This document shows positions 1-10,060 of a stretch of DNA of 64,000 bases, in pieces. The DNA lies in contig NC_084899.1 of NCBI RefSeq assembly GCF_958979055.1, positions 4,091,001 through 4,155,000 on the forward strand. Direction: 5' to 3'. A program made the translations under genes and the position numbers. The first letter of the stretch is position 1. Every line of letters starts with the position of its first letter. The notes under the pieces are model-generated. The model ran no database searches, was not told where the DNA came from, and saw nothing but the letters and a program-made list of their open reading frames with translations. The DNA comes from Alnus glutinosa (Eukaryota; Streptophyta; Magnoliopsida; Fagales; Betulaceae).

Positions 1-2590
1 CTGCTTCCCATTATCTGTGACGAAAGCATGGGGAATCCCGAACCGGCACACCACTGACTTCCAGAGGAAAGTTATGGCATTCGCAGTAGTTATAGCTGCT
101 AATGCTTCTGCTTCCGCCCATTTAGTAAAGTAGTCTACAGCTACAATCAAGAACTTCCGTCCACCTTTTCCTACCGGCATCGGACCAACTATATCCACCC
201 CCCATTTTGCAAATGGCCATGGAGAAGTGAGGGGGATGAGCTTCTCGGGACTTACTTTCATGATTCTTGCGAATCTCTGGCATTTATCACAGGCTTTGAC
301 AAGAAGAGCTGAGTCTTTTTTGATCGTGGGCCAATAGTAACCTGCTCGGATGGTTTTTTGCGCCAGCATCCTTCCTCCTGAGTGGTCTCCGCACACTCCT
401 TCATGAATTTCCCTGAGGACATAATTCGACTCGGCCTTGGAGAGGCATTTGAGAAGGGGTTCGGAATATCCTCTTTTGTACAGTGTATCCCCGAGGAGGC
501 AAAACCGTGCTACTTGTATCTTCACCTTCCGAGCTGCAACCTTATCTTCGGGCAACAGCCCATGTCTAAGGAACTGGATAATGTCCCTAGCCCACTCTGG
601 CTCCTCCGGTGCTGAGTCTACTTCCATAACCTTGGTCCTCGGGGCTATCGAAGGCTCGGTCAGAACAATAATTTGCCTTCTCGACGCTTCCATCTCTTCC
701 TCTGTTCCCGACGCGATCTTTGAGAATTCATCAGCTCGAATGTTTTCCTCCCGAGGTATTTTTGTGATGACAAACCTTTCAAAATAGGACTGGAATCTCC
801 GTACTTCTTCCAAATACCTGGCCATTCTATCTTCTTGTGCTTCGAATTGCCCTTGGACTTGGCCTACGACCACCTGAGAGTCACTTCGGATTTCGACATT
901 GGTTGCCCCCATCTCTCGGGATAATGCCAAACCTGCTATCACCGCTTCGTACTCAGCTTCATTGTTTGTTGTAACGAAGTCCAGTTTCACAGCAAAACCG
1001 AATTCTTGCCCTTCGGGATTCCTGAGGAGGACTCCTACTCCGCTTCTGCTCTGTGTAGAGGAGCCATCTACAAACACAACCCAGGTTGACTCCTTAGGAA
1101 GTTCTTCTGCTTCAGGAATGTTACAGAATTCTACCAGGAAATCTGCTAAAGCCTGTCCTTTGATAGCCGTCCGAGGATGAAACTCGATATCAAACTGTCC
1201 GAGCTCCACCGCCCAGTTGACTAACCTTCCCGAGAGGTCAGGCTTTTGCAACACCTTCTTCATTGGATACTCGGTCAAAACTCGGATAGCGTGAGCTTGA
1301 AAGTATGGCCTCAATCTTCTAGCTGAAATGATTAAAGCGAACGCCAACTTCTCGATCCGAGGGTATCTCCCCTCCGCACCATGAAGTGCTTTGCTTGTAA
1401 AGTAGACCGGTTTCTGAACCCCTGAATCTTCTCGGACTAGCACCGAGCTTACTGCTGAGGGAGAGACTGCCAGATAGAGATAAAGAATCTCCCCTTCGGT
1501 TGGGCAGCTCAACAGTGGTGGATTGGCCAGATATTCCTTCAATTTTTCGAAAGCTTCTTCACAATCCTCACTCCATATAAATGCTTTTCGTAAAATTTTA
1601 AAGAAGGGAAGGCACTTATCTGTCGACCGTGATATGAAACGGTTCAAGGCCGCAATTCTCCCTGTCAGTCGTTGAAGTTGTTTTGTTGTTCTCGGGGCCT
1701 CCATCTCGAGGACAGCTCTGACCTTCTCTGGATTAGCTTCAATGCCCCTTTGTGATACCATAAACCCCAGGAACTTGCCTGAAGAAACTCCGAAAGCGCA
1801 CTTTGTAGGGTTGAGCTTCATGTTGTATTTTCTTAGAGTCCGAAAAGTTTCTCGGAGGTCTTCTATGTGTTTGTTTGCCCGAACACTCTTAACCAGTATG
1901 TCATCTACGTATGCCTCAACGTTTCGGCCAATTTGACTTTGAAACATCCGGTTCACCAGTCGTTGATATGTGGCTCCAGCATTCTTCAATCCGAAGGGCA
2001 TCATCTTATAGCAATAAAGTCCTCGGTCTGTGATGAAAGCAGTTTTCTCCTGGTCTGTTTCTTCCATGCAGATCTGATTGTACCCCGAGAAGGCATCCAT
2101 GAAGCTCAAGAGCTCATGCCCGGCCGTCGAATCCACCAATAAATCAATCCGAGGCAGGGGAAAGCTATCCTTCGGACATGCTTTATTCAGGTCGGTGAAG
2201 TCTACACACATCCTCCACTTCCCGTTGGACTTCTTTACCAGCACTACATTGGCCAGCCATTCGGGATAATCTACCTCTCGGATGAATCCAGCTTTCAGCA
2301 ACTTCTCTACTTCTTCAGCAACTGCCGTGTTTCGTTCGGTGGCAAAAGCTCTTCTTCTCTGCTTTACAGGGCGATAATTTGGGTCCACATTCAGCTTATG
2401 GACTATAACCGAGGGATCAATCCCCGGCATGTCTTCATGGCTCCAGGCAAATACATCTTTGTTGCGCCTCAAGAACGCCACCAGATCTTCCTTCCGGGGT
2501 TGAGGGAGTTGTGAGCCTATATGAATTTTGTTTCCCGAGTCGCCTATCTCGAACTCCTCCAAGGCTCCACAGGCTCCCCCAACGGTGATT
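1..2590 (-). CDS. pol region of the Ty3/gypsy element (RT, RNase H, second RNase H, integrase; partial)
   Basis: On the minus strand the segment holds recognisable pol motifs in order. They are the RT active site YVDDILV near 1895-1915, the tether and RNase H region around 1380-1480 (YFTSKALHGAEGRYP), a second archaeal-type RNase H start (VVFVDGSS) near 1060-1085, an integrase zinc-finger region near 260-400 (HHCC type, with CDKCQRF), and catalytic-core residues VDIVGPMP near 180-205 and TDNG near 10-25. The integrase C-terminus lies beyond the window edge. Treated as part of the transposon, not as a host gene. Confidence 0.85.
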
Positions 2591-2591
2591 G

Positions 2592-4832
2592 CTATTTTCC
2601 ATCCTCCTTAGTTCTCTCCCCCCGACCGTGCTGCCTCGGGGTATCTTTCAAGGACAGATTGTAGCATCTCCTAGCCTCCTTCTGGTCTCCTTTTACCTCT
2701 CCAACTCCTTCTTCTGTTGGAAACTTCATGCTGAGATGTGGTGTTGAAGTCACCGCTTTGAAATCGTTGAGAGCCGTACGTCCTATAATTGCATTGTAGG
2801 CCGAGACCTTATCAACTATTAGGAATTTTACCATAATGACTTTTTGCCTTGGATAAGTCCCGGCTGTCACAGGTAAATCGATAGAACCGAGAGGCAACAC
2901 CTTCTCTCCGGCAAATCCCTGTAGCTGGCACGAGACCGGAACCAACTTTTCCAATGGAACTCCCATGTGATCGAAAGCTGATTTAAACAGAATATCAGCC
3001 GAGCTCCCAGTGTCAATGAGGATCCGCCGGGTCTGATAGTTTGCTATGGTCAAGGTGACCACGAGGGCGTCTGTGTGCGGAAGCGAGACTCCAGCATAAT
3101 CATCATCAGAAAACCCTATAACCAGAGGGTTATACTTCCGAGATTTTGGGGGCCTCTGGACCGAGTAAACTTCGAAATCATCGAGCTGCCTGGCGTATGC
3201 TTTCCGAGCTGAGTTGGACTCGCCTCCTCCTCCGAATCCTCCCGAGATGGTGTGGATGATAGGGATATTGCCCTGCTGTGCCCCCCGAGGCCTGCTTCTA
3301 CTTCTCTCCCTTCTTTCATCCCTCCGAGGCCGAGGTACTGGCTCTCGGCTTCTTTCTCTTCTTTCATCTTGTCTCGGTTGATAGTTTCTTCTATTATCCC
3401 GATCTTCTTCCCTCCTAGGCCTCGGATAGTGATCTCGCTCCTGTCGATTCCTCTCATTGGCGAGGAATCGGACTAGCTTCCCATTCTCAATGAATTTCTC
3501 GATCAACTGCCTCAATGAAACACACTGCTCGGTCAGATGACCGTGTGAATCGTGGAAGGCGCAGTACTTGTGAGCCAAGTATGGAGGGGGATTTCCTTGA
3601 ATGGGTCTCGGTTTCTGGTAATTCGGATCTTTCTTGAGTTCCATGAGCACCTCGGTGATGGAGGTGTTCAACGGTGTCCACTTATAATCTCTGAAATTTT
3701 TCTTCACCTTCTTATATTCTGCGGGACCAGCATCCTGTACTGGCTCAGGATTCTTCTTTTTCTTAGGCTTCTCAGTGGACGGCTGCTGTTGTTGCTGGGA
3801 ATTACTGAGGAGAGCTCGGAGCGTTTCTTCCTGGTTGATGTACCTGTCCATCTTCACCATAAAGGTTTGAAGATCTTTCGGCGGTTTCAACGCCAATTCC
3901 GCCATCAGAGGTCCATCTTTTTTCAAGCCTTGAAAGATTGCACCGTAAATGAAGTCGTCTGGTGCACTCTCTGTGTTCAGCTTCTCCTGGTTGAACCTCC
4001 ACAGATAGTCTTTTAGAGTCTCATTTGGTCCCTGCTGCACAGAGAGTAAGTACCCTCGGGGTTTCCTTCTAGCTCTCCCGGATACGAACTGGGCCAGGAA
4101 TTTTCGTCCAAGGGTGTCGAAGCAATCAATCGACCTTGGTGCGAGATTCCTGAGCCAGTCTCGGGCTTTTCCTGACAGGGTGAGAGGAAAAGCTCGGCAT
4201 GCCACAGCATCTGGTGTCTTGTGCAGGGAGACATGGGACCTGAAATTGTCCAGATGCTCCACTGGATCTTCGCTGCCAGAGAAGACAGGAATGTCAGGTA
4301 CCTTGAATCTTCCGGGTAAGTCGCAGTTGGACACTTCTTCGGTGAATATGGATTCCTTGTGCTGGAAGAGGTTGTCAACAAGGGACTCCTTCCCATCACG
4401 CCTCTGGTCAATCGTCTTTGACAGCATATCATATTTCGCGCCCAGATCCTGGACCATCTTCTGCAACCTCCTTTCTGCCTCCGTGGGTGGAACCGGATTG
4501 ATGGGCTCTCCACAATTCTCGTTCCGCCCGTCTCTCTCTTCATGGTTCTCGTTCTGCCCGTCATGATTCTCGTTCCGCCCGTTTCTCTCTCCTGAACCTT
4601 CGTGGTTTGTCCCATCGGCTACATCATGATTGGGCGGCGGAGTTCGTGCGGCTAGGAGCACAGCGTTCTGAGCCAACAAATCCTCCACATTCTTCTGCGC
4701 CTGGGCTAACTGTTGACTCAGTTGGGTTATTCGAGCCTCTGGATCCGCAGATTCTGCTTCTCCACGAGCATCGTCTCGGCTGGTTGGCGGCACTTCGTTT
4801 AAGATCGATTTGGAACGTCTCGTCGTCACCAT
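2592..4832 (-). CDS. gag and protease region of the Ty3/gypsy element
   Basis: A long open frame of 746 codons. The N-terminal third is rich in Asn, Glu and Gly. The central part (about residues 170-330) resembles the retrotransposon gag domain, with the typical FPLTLSGKARDWL stretch. A charged Arg/Glu-rich tract follows (about 480-540), together with a CCHC-like knuckle (CAFHDSHGHLTEQC). Near the C-terminus ILIDTGSSADIL is the active-site motif of a retroviral-type aspartic protease. The pol enzymes lie downstream on the same strand. The product would be structural and proteolytic protein for virus-like particles of the element. Confidence 0.88.
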   Translation of the reverse strand: MVTTRRSKSILNEVPPTSRDDARGEAESADPEARITQLSQQLAQAQKNVEDLLAQNAVLLAARTPPPNHDVADGTNHEGSGERNGRNENHDGQNENHEERDGRNENCGEPINPVPPTEAERRLQKMVQDLGAKYDMLSKTIDQRRDGKESLVDNLFQHKESIFTEEVSNCDLPGRFKVPDIPVFSGSEDPVEHLDNFRSHVSLHKTPDAVACRAFPLTLSGKARDWLRNLAPRSIDCFDTLGRKFLAQFVSGRARRKPRGYLLSVQQGPNETLKDYLWRFNQEKLNTESAPDDFIYGAIFQGLKKDGPLMAELALKPPKDLQTFMVKMDRYINQEETLRALLSNSQQQQQPSTEKPKKKKNPEPVQDAGPAEYKKVKKNFRDYKWTPLNTSITEVLMELKKDPNYQKPRPIQGNPPPYLAHKYCAFHDSHGHLTEQCVSLRQLIEKFIENGKLVRFLANERNRQERDHYPRPRREEDRDNRRNYQPRQDERRERSREPVPRPRRDERRERSRSRPRGAQQGNIPIIHTISGGFGGGGESNSARKAYARQLDDFEVYSVQRPPKSRKYNPLVIGFSDDDYAGVSLPHTDALVVTLTIANYQTRRILIDTGSSADILFKSAFDHMGVPLEKLVPVSCQLQGFAGEKVLPLGSIDLPVTAGTYPRQKVIMVKFLIVDKVSAYNAIIGRTALNDFKAVTSTPHLSMKFPTEEGVGEVKGDQKEARRCYNLSLKDTPRQHGRGERTKEDGK

Positions 4833-4865
4833 TGCGGATTTGTTTTTCGTAAGAACAATTGATCG

Positions 4866-4886
4866 TTCCCACAGACGGCGCCAAAC
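4866..4886 (-). other. Primer-binding site of the gypsy element
   Basis: Directly next to the LTR the minus strand reads TTTGGCGCCGTCTGTGGGAA. A TGGCGCC core just inside the LTR is the common primer-binding sequence of plant Tat/Athila-type gypsy elements. Confidence 0.75.
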
Positions 4887-5812
4887 TGTTGGTACAGTTT
4901 CCGGTATGGTGACGTGTCGCCTAAGGATTCGCTGCCTGACTTTTTACCGAACACTTCAACCCTGCAAAAAGGAACAAACAACTCGTCGGGGGTGCCGACC
5001 ACGCCCACTCCGATGCCTAAGTCAGTCTAAAAGGTTTTCTGTATAGAATCCTTAATCTTAATCTCAAGAGCTTAGAGAATTCGTCTCTTATACCTGGTGT
5101 GACGATCTTTATTTATAGGCCGGACCTTCTTGACATTGAGTTGGATTAGGAGTTTGAGGAGTCCTAGCCCGGTTTGAATTTTCATCATATCTTCTGGAAA
5201 TTTGAATAGGAGTGTTGAATCCGCAGTTGATTGCGTTTGTACTTCTTTAAATTCGATTCCATGTCAATAATCATCTTATCCCATAAATCATGGATCTGTA
5301 GTTTATCCCTGATCTCCTGGGATTCTATCCTTATCGAATTCTGAGACGGGTGTGGCGCATGGCACCTTCCTAAGAGATTGTAGCACATTTCAGCTGACCT
5401 CCGAGGTGATGATATCCGAGACGTTTCTGCTTTTACCTGGAGATCTCGGGATATATCCGCACCATAACAGGGTTGTGTAAGTCCGAGATGTTTATACTCT
5501 GAGATGTTGACTCATCCAATGGATATAACCCCGAGAAGATACCGCACCGACTCGATATCATACCGAGGTGTTATTACTCCGAGGCACAAATATCCGAGAT
5601 ACGTTCACTCCCTCTTGGCTGGGAGATCTCGGGATATTTTACACACCGTAACCTGGAATTTTAAGACCGAGACATCGTCATATCTCCGAGATGTCTTCGG
5701 ACCTAAACGTCCTTCCCTTTACTGGATAGAACCATGCGGAACAAGTAGCCGAGACATAACTCCGAGATGTCATTGGATCCACGTGTCTCTAGGGTTGATT
5801 TTATCCTTAACA
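4887..5812 (-). repeat. LTR of the Ty3/gypsy element (5' LTR)
   Basis: The 926-bp segment starts TGTTGG and ends TTAACA on the plus strand, so it has the usual TG..CA ends. The primer-binding region follows directly at its low-coordinate end. A TATA box (CTATAAATA on the minus strand) lies at about 5109-5118 and would place U3 at 5120-5812. U3 is studded with variants of the motif CCGAGATG, and a block containing GGAGATCTCGGGATAT occurs twice, about 180 bp apart. The five bases outside the LTR (5813-5817, GTGGG) are the expected target duplication; its partner is outside the window. Confidence 0.85.
5109..5118 (-). promoter_or_regulatory. LTR TATA box
   Basis: Minus-strand CTATAAATA sits in GC-richer surroundings about 230 bp from the inner LTR edge, the usual place for the U3 promoter of a plant LTR element. 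The element's transcript would run away from the storage-protein exons. Confidence 0.55.
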
Positions 5813-7199
5813 GTGGGAAATGAAAAGGTCATAGTTGTTATGACAGGATTGAGCATGGTATGTACATGTGCACTCTAAATTTCTCATGTACATATATATA
5901 TATAGATAATTTGTTTGATAATATTTAATAAAGTAAATAGGGGTGCTAAATAAGAAAAGAAAATAGCTGAATGCAGGTATAACTACACAATTACTGCTAA
6001 GTGTATTTGCAGTGAAAGGAATTGTGCACTATGGAATTGCTGGAAATGCAAATCCTAATCTCCAAGTTGGAGATGTCACTATCCCCCAGTATTGGGCTCA
6101 TACGGGTCTTTGGAATTGGCAGGTACCTCCTATTTTTTATTTATTTATTTATGTTTATAACTTAACCTTTTATAATAATAATATATAAAACAAAAAGTCT
6201 TTGAATCGAACTTATCAAAGTGGAACATGGATTTCCTCTACTTCTGTTGCATAGTGATATATTGTATGCATGGAGTGTTATAAAGGAAACATATTAATTA
6301 ACAAGTAACTTTTATTTTAATTTTAATTTTTTTCTTAATCAAATAAATTTTAAATTATTCGGTCACTTATTAGGATGGATGAATATAATGTGAGCCATCT
6401 CACTTATGTGGCTCAAATTAATAGTAATTTGAGAAATACAAAATAATTGTTACTGTTTTGATGCAAGTATAAAACGTTTTCTACTTGTTACAATGTTTGC
6501 TTTTTTAAAAGATCAATTATATTTTATTCAAATTTTTTTAAACAAATCATATTTTATTCAACTTTTTTTAATTTTATTTTACAAAGTCAAACTTTAAAAA
6601 TAAAATTTTATCTAATTTTATTGAATTCTTAATTCAGATTCTTATCTTTTTATTTTCCTTGTTGTTTGACTTTGACTTCAACACCAGGTAGCTACTAGCT
6701 TGGAACATGCATGGTCTAGGAAACTTCATCCTAAACTTTCTGATTTCAGGCTTCTTTCGGTGTAGGATTATTTTCAATTATTTTTTAAATTGATGTTTGG
6801 GTTATTTTAACCCAACTCAAAAATAAAACAAAATAAAAAATCCACACCTAAGCCACCCCAAGTGTTTGGGGTTGTTGAGCCACCCCCGAGCATTTTTCAA
6901 GGGTGGCTTGGCCATTCTTGGGGTGATTTTTCCTTTTCTTTTTTCTTTTTTTTCAGTTTTAGGTTTTTTAGTTTTATTTTATTTTCAGTTTTAGTTTTAT
7001 TTTTTGCAATTATATTCAATTTTTAATTCACCTTCCCAAATATATATTCCTAGTTTTGTTTTCTATTATCTAAATCATCCAAACATAATTTCAAAATATT
7101 TTTTTTTTCTTCGATATTTAGAATTTTAAAAACAATACAAAAAAATCGCACACCCAAACGAGCCTTACCATATAACTTCAAATAGACCTAATTAAAATA

Positions 7200-7345
7200 T
7201 TTTTTTAACGTTCTCCCTCAATAAGTAAGACCTAATGCATAAAATATTGAACTGAAATAGTACTAGGTTCAAATTCAGAACATATACTCTAATACAATGC
7301 TTACCAATCATTCCAAAAGTTTAAGCCAACAAAATGGTGAAGTTA
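7200..7345 (-). repeat. Mini-TRIM remnant in intron of the storage-protein gene
   Basis: The 1.3-kb intron 6123-7452 carries a diverged reverse copy of the small TRIM seen complete at 36893-37173. Internal sequence runs over 7200-7285, a PBS-like block over 7286-7297 and an LTR-like part up to about 7345. The rest of the intron is AT-rich, with no other clear feature. Confidence 0.45.
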
Positions 7346-7717
7346 TCATCATGCAACATTTTCTGCTTTTGCTTTTCCTAATCATAATTTCTGCCCATGT
7401 TTACACCAAATCAATAACTCTCAATCTTCTCTTTTCACTTAAATGTAAGCAGAGGTATGGAGATGGGCCTAGTGATGAGTTAGCCTTGGAATCTAGTGGA
7501 GATTACACAAGAAAAATTGGTCATCTCGAATTTTCTGACTACAGCAATGAAACAAAAAATGGGAAGCCTGTGGGGAATTTTTTGAACAATGTTTGGTATC
7601 AACCAGAAGAAATCTTCCCTGTTAATGGTACTCCTGAAGTTCGGCAGCATGCCTTTTGGGTTCCCGTCAACGAGCATTACTTCACTGTTGCAAAGAAACT
7701 CAAGGTGAAATATTTAA

Positions 7718-7790
7718 GTTCTGATACTATGTAAAATCATCACTTATCTCAAAAATTTAAACGGGTAGAAGTATATCGATCGCTGCAAGA
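7718..7790 (-). repeat. Mini-TRIM LTR and PBS remnant in last intron of the storage-protein gene
   Basis: Within the 113-bp intron 7705-7817, the plus strand reads GTTCTGATACTA (reverse of a TGGTATCAGAAC primer-binding site). It is followed by TGTAAAATCATCACTTATC, which matches the reverse of the mini-TRIM LTR. Most of this intron is therefore transposon-derived. Confidence 0.5.
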
Positions 7791-8172
7791 AAATTCTGAA
7801 TTTATTTTTCTTAACAGGACTTGAAGTTGGAGAGTTGTGTCAACGCAACAACTTGTCTACCAAGAGAACCCATTGTTGTGAGGGTGAAGAGGGGGGTTAG
7901 TGCCAATGTTTATCTTGACAACAGTGCCTATAGATCATTCTTGAATGCAAAATTTAATGCCACTCCAATCGACATGGAAAGTGCTGCGATTGCTTTGGTG
8001 TGTCTTCAACAGAAGACACCTTTTATTGCAATTAGGTCTCTCTCTGATCTGGCTGGTGGAGGGTCTGCTTTGTCGAATGAAGCTGACATCTTCTCCTCAT
8101 TGGCAGCACAAAATGCAGTCGATGTTGTAGTTAGATTCATCGCCCTATTATTTTCATAATTATATTTGCTTT

Positions 8173-8460
8173 TGTTAGAATAAATGGAAAATATAATATA
8201 TTATATTTTCTATGTATTCCATATTTGGTTGATATTGTAATATGTTCTATTTACGGTGAATTGTAATCAAATCACCATGATTTGATTACCATATTAGTAT
8301 TTACTCTAAACCCTATAAATATGGATCTTTGTATTGTAGACATCCAAGTTAATAAGAGCACAAGGTAGCTCTTTGGGCTTTACCCTGTGGACGTATGTCA
8401 TAGACCGAACCACGTAAATCCTCTGTCTTTTCTCTCTTTCTTGCTTCCATTACTATTCCA
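8173..8460 (+). repeat. Probable solo LTR of a Ty1/copia-type element
   Basis: It begins TGTTAGAATAAATGG 14 bp after the stop codon of the storage-protein gene. It carries a TATA box (CCTATAAATATGG, about 8310-8322), and about 80 bp later the block GTGGACGTATGTCATAGACC and GAACCACGTAAATC, which closely resembles the R/U5 region of many plant copia LTRs. It ends near ATTACTATTCCA. I see no second LTR, internal region or clear target duplication, so the right border is approximate. Confidence 0.6.
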
Positions 8461-8660
8461 TTTATTATTCAGTCTAATTTGACATAATTTACCCTTGAAA
8501 GGCTCTTTTCTCATTCAAAAACATTGTGTTCCATCAATAATAAAATTACCAAATAAAAATATTCTTAAATTTGGACATATAATATATGAACACTGGATTT
8601 CATTTTATCTTCTGCGTGATGCTACTTCGGTGAGATAATTTCATTTTTCGAGACATATGA

Positions 8661-8885
8661 TGTGACGTCTCACATCGTCTGAGTATGAAAATGCATGTGT
8701 TTATATGTATATTTGCATCCATCTTGATACAACGTGTTTTAAAGCCGTGATGACCATGAATCCATCAGCACTCCTTAGTTAAGAGTGCTTATGCGAGAGT
8801 AGCACCAGATGGGTGACCTCTCGAAAAGTCTGATTCGAATGAAATAAAAGCGGATAATATTATATCGTTGGGGTGAGTCGTTACA
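8661..8885 (+). repeat. Solo LTR of a Cassandra-type TRIM with 5S rRNA-like domain
   Basis: The 225-bp segment starts TGTGACGTCTCACATCG and ends GGGTGAGTCGTTACA, both close to the ends I remember for Cassandra LTRs. Positions 8761-8830 match the plant 5S rRNA internal promoter region: CTCCTTAGTTAAGAGTGCTT (box A) and AGATGGGTGACCTC (box C). Cassandra elements are known for 5S sequence inside their LTRs. No second LTR is present, and the flanking 5-mers do not match. It is not a 5S gene, because the 5' part of the 5S sequence is degenerate. Confidence 0.75.
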
Positions 8886-10060
8886 TCTAAACTTCAGTCT
8901 CTGCAACATACTAATCATCTAAGATGTCAAAACTTGATTAACATGTGACAATGACTACAACCATAAATTATACAAGTTTTTGCAAGTTAATCTAAGATGG
9001 ATGCCAGGTATGTTCTAGGTTGTCTTGTCATTACTACAAATGCCAAACAAAAATTTGTTATCACATTGCGTTGCTTGGGACCTAGATAGGGGCATTATTG
9101 CCCCATCATTGCTCTCAAGCGCAAAGATACACCATTTTGTCGTCTCAAAAAGCCATAGGCATCCCATAAAATCCATTAGCTAAAGAAACTTGGGTTTAGA
9201 GACAGAGCTTTCTAGAAAACGTCTCATTTTCAAGTTTTTTTCAAAATACAATTTTGGGCCTGTCTAACACAGCATTTTACGTACTAAAAGTAATTTTGAA
9301 GCTCCTTAACACAACTCCAAATAGGTTAATACCGCATGCATGGATTTGTTTTGGCAAAAAAGTCAATGAGAAAGTGAAGCAGCCATGCAACTGGAAGCTA
9401 TAGCAAAGAGCCAATTTGGAAGCAGTGGCAATGTTTGAATGACAGTAGAGCCGGCCGGCCAGGGCGGCAAAGGGTCCCCCAACTTTTAACATACACAAGC
9501 AAGATAACGGGGATTCGGGACTCCATTTGGCTCTAAATTTCTATCAAGGTGGCCCGGCCTCTGCATGCGAGCATCTTCCTTTCTGCAGTCCAAGCTGCAA
9601 AAATTTATTGTTTATCAGACAACGATGAAATAGGCTTAGTTTTTTAATCTTAGTGTCTGTTCACATGAAATTAGTACGTCATCGTTGGAATAAAATAGAT
9701 TCAATGGTACTCTTCAAGAGAAACAAAATCATGCTTCCATCTGTTTTAACCAACAAACAACAACATTAAAAGGCCAAAAAACCAAAGACTAAGACAGATA
9801 AAAAGAATAAATAATTAGCTTTTACCAACGTATATGAGTTGGAAAGCACCTCACTGCAGGCTCAAAAACTCCCTTGGGGTCACCCTAAGACATTTCACAA
9901 GGGCCGTCCATGAATTTTCGCGCCAGTGATAAAACAGGTATTTCCGTTAATTTCACACCAATAGCTATTTCCCTCCAATCCTATGCCAAACCAAAAACCA
10001 ATAACAAAATCCCTCTCAAAGTTTTCCACTCCACACCACCACCACCACCTCTAAACCACC
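8886..10060. other. Intergenic region upstream of the LIN-like gene
   Basis: No gene seen. The stretch is AT-rich up to about 9400, then has short GC-richer blocks (GGCCGGCCGGCC near 9451, GGCCCGGCC near 9551). The promoter and 5' leader of the next gene should lie in the last few hundred bases. The leader just before the start codon contains runs of CCACCA. I see no convincing TATA box. Confidence 0.5.

Larger units (their letters stand above)
1..5812 (-). mobile_element. Ty3/gypsy retrotransposon, Tat-like, partial (5' LTR, gag, most of pol)
   Basis: Read on the minus strand the order is LTR (4887-5812), primer-binding site, gag-protease frame (2592-4832), then reverse transcriptase, RNase H, a second archaeal-type RNase H and integrase down to position 1. 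The element runs off the left edge, so the integrase end and the other LTR are not seen. Gag before pol with integrase last is the Ty3/gypsy order, and a second RNase H between RNase H and integrase is typical of the Tat lineage. It lies inside an exon of the bark-storage-protein-like gene. It looks largely whole where visible. Age cannot be estimated without the second LTR, but the long open gag frame suggests it is fairly young. Confidence 0.93.
5813..8159 (+). pseudogene. Bark-storage-protein / nucleoside-phosphorylase-like gene, 3' part, split by the gypsy insertion
   Basis: Four exons join in frame: 5813-5857, 5967-6122, 7453-7704 and 7818-8159 (stop at 8157). Introns are GT..AG, and the last three exons start in phase 0. 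Recognisable phosphorylase-superfamily blocks are KVIVVMTGLSM, VHYGIAGNANPNL, QVGDVTIPQYWAHTG, DMESAAIALVC (the nucleoside-binding ME-SAA motif) and RSLSDLAGG. Bark storage and wound-inducible proteins of trees belong to this family and usually start with a secretion signal. Here the first part, roughly 90-100 residues, is missing from this side because the LTR ends exactly at the first base of the first exon piece. The remaining frame is intact, which suggests recent disruption. The 5' part should lie left of the window. A shortened transcript driven from elsewhere is possible. Confidence 0.85.

Noticed and set aside
4013-4615. 200-codon minus-strand open frame within the gag region
   Set aside because: It overlaps the gag frame in another phase, with no family features; a shadow of the real frame.
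8761-8830. 5S rRNA gene
   Set aside because: Only the internal promoter half is conserved, and it sits inside LTR-like ends, so it is part of a Cassandra-type element.
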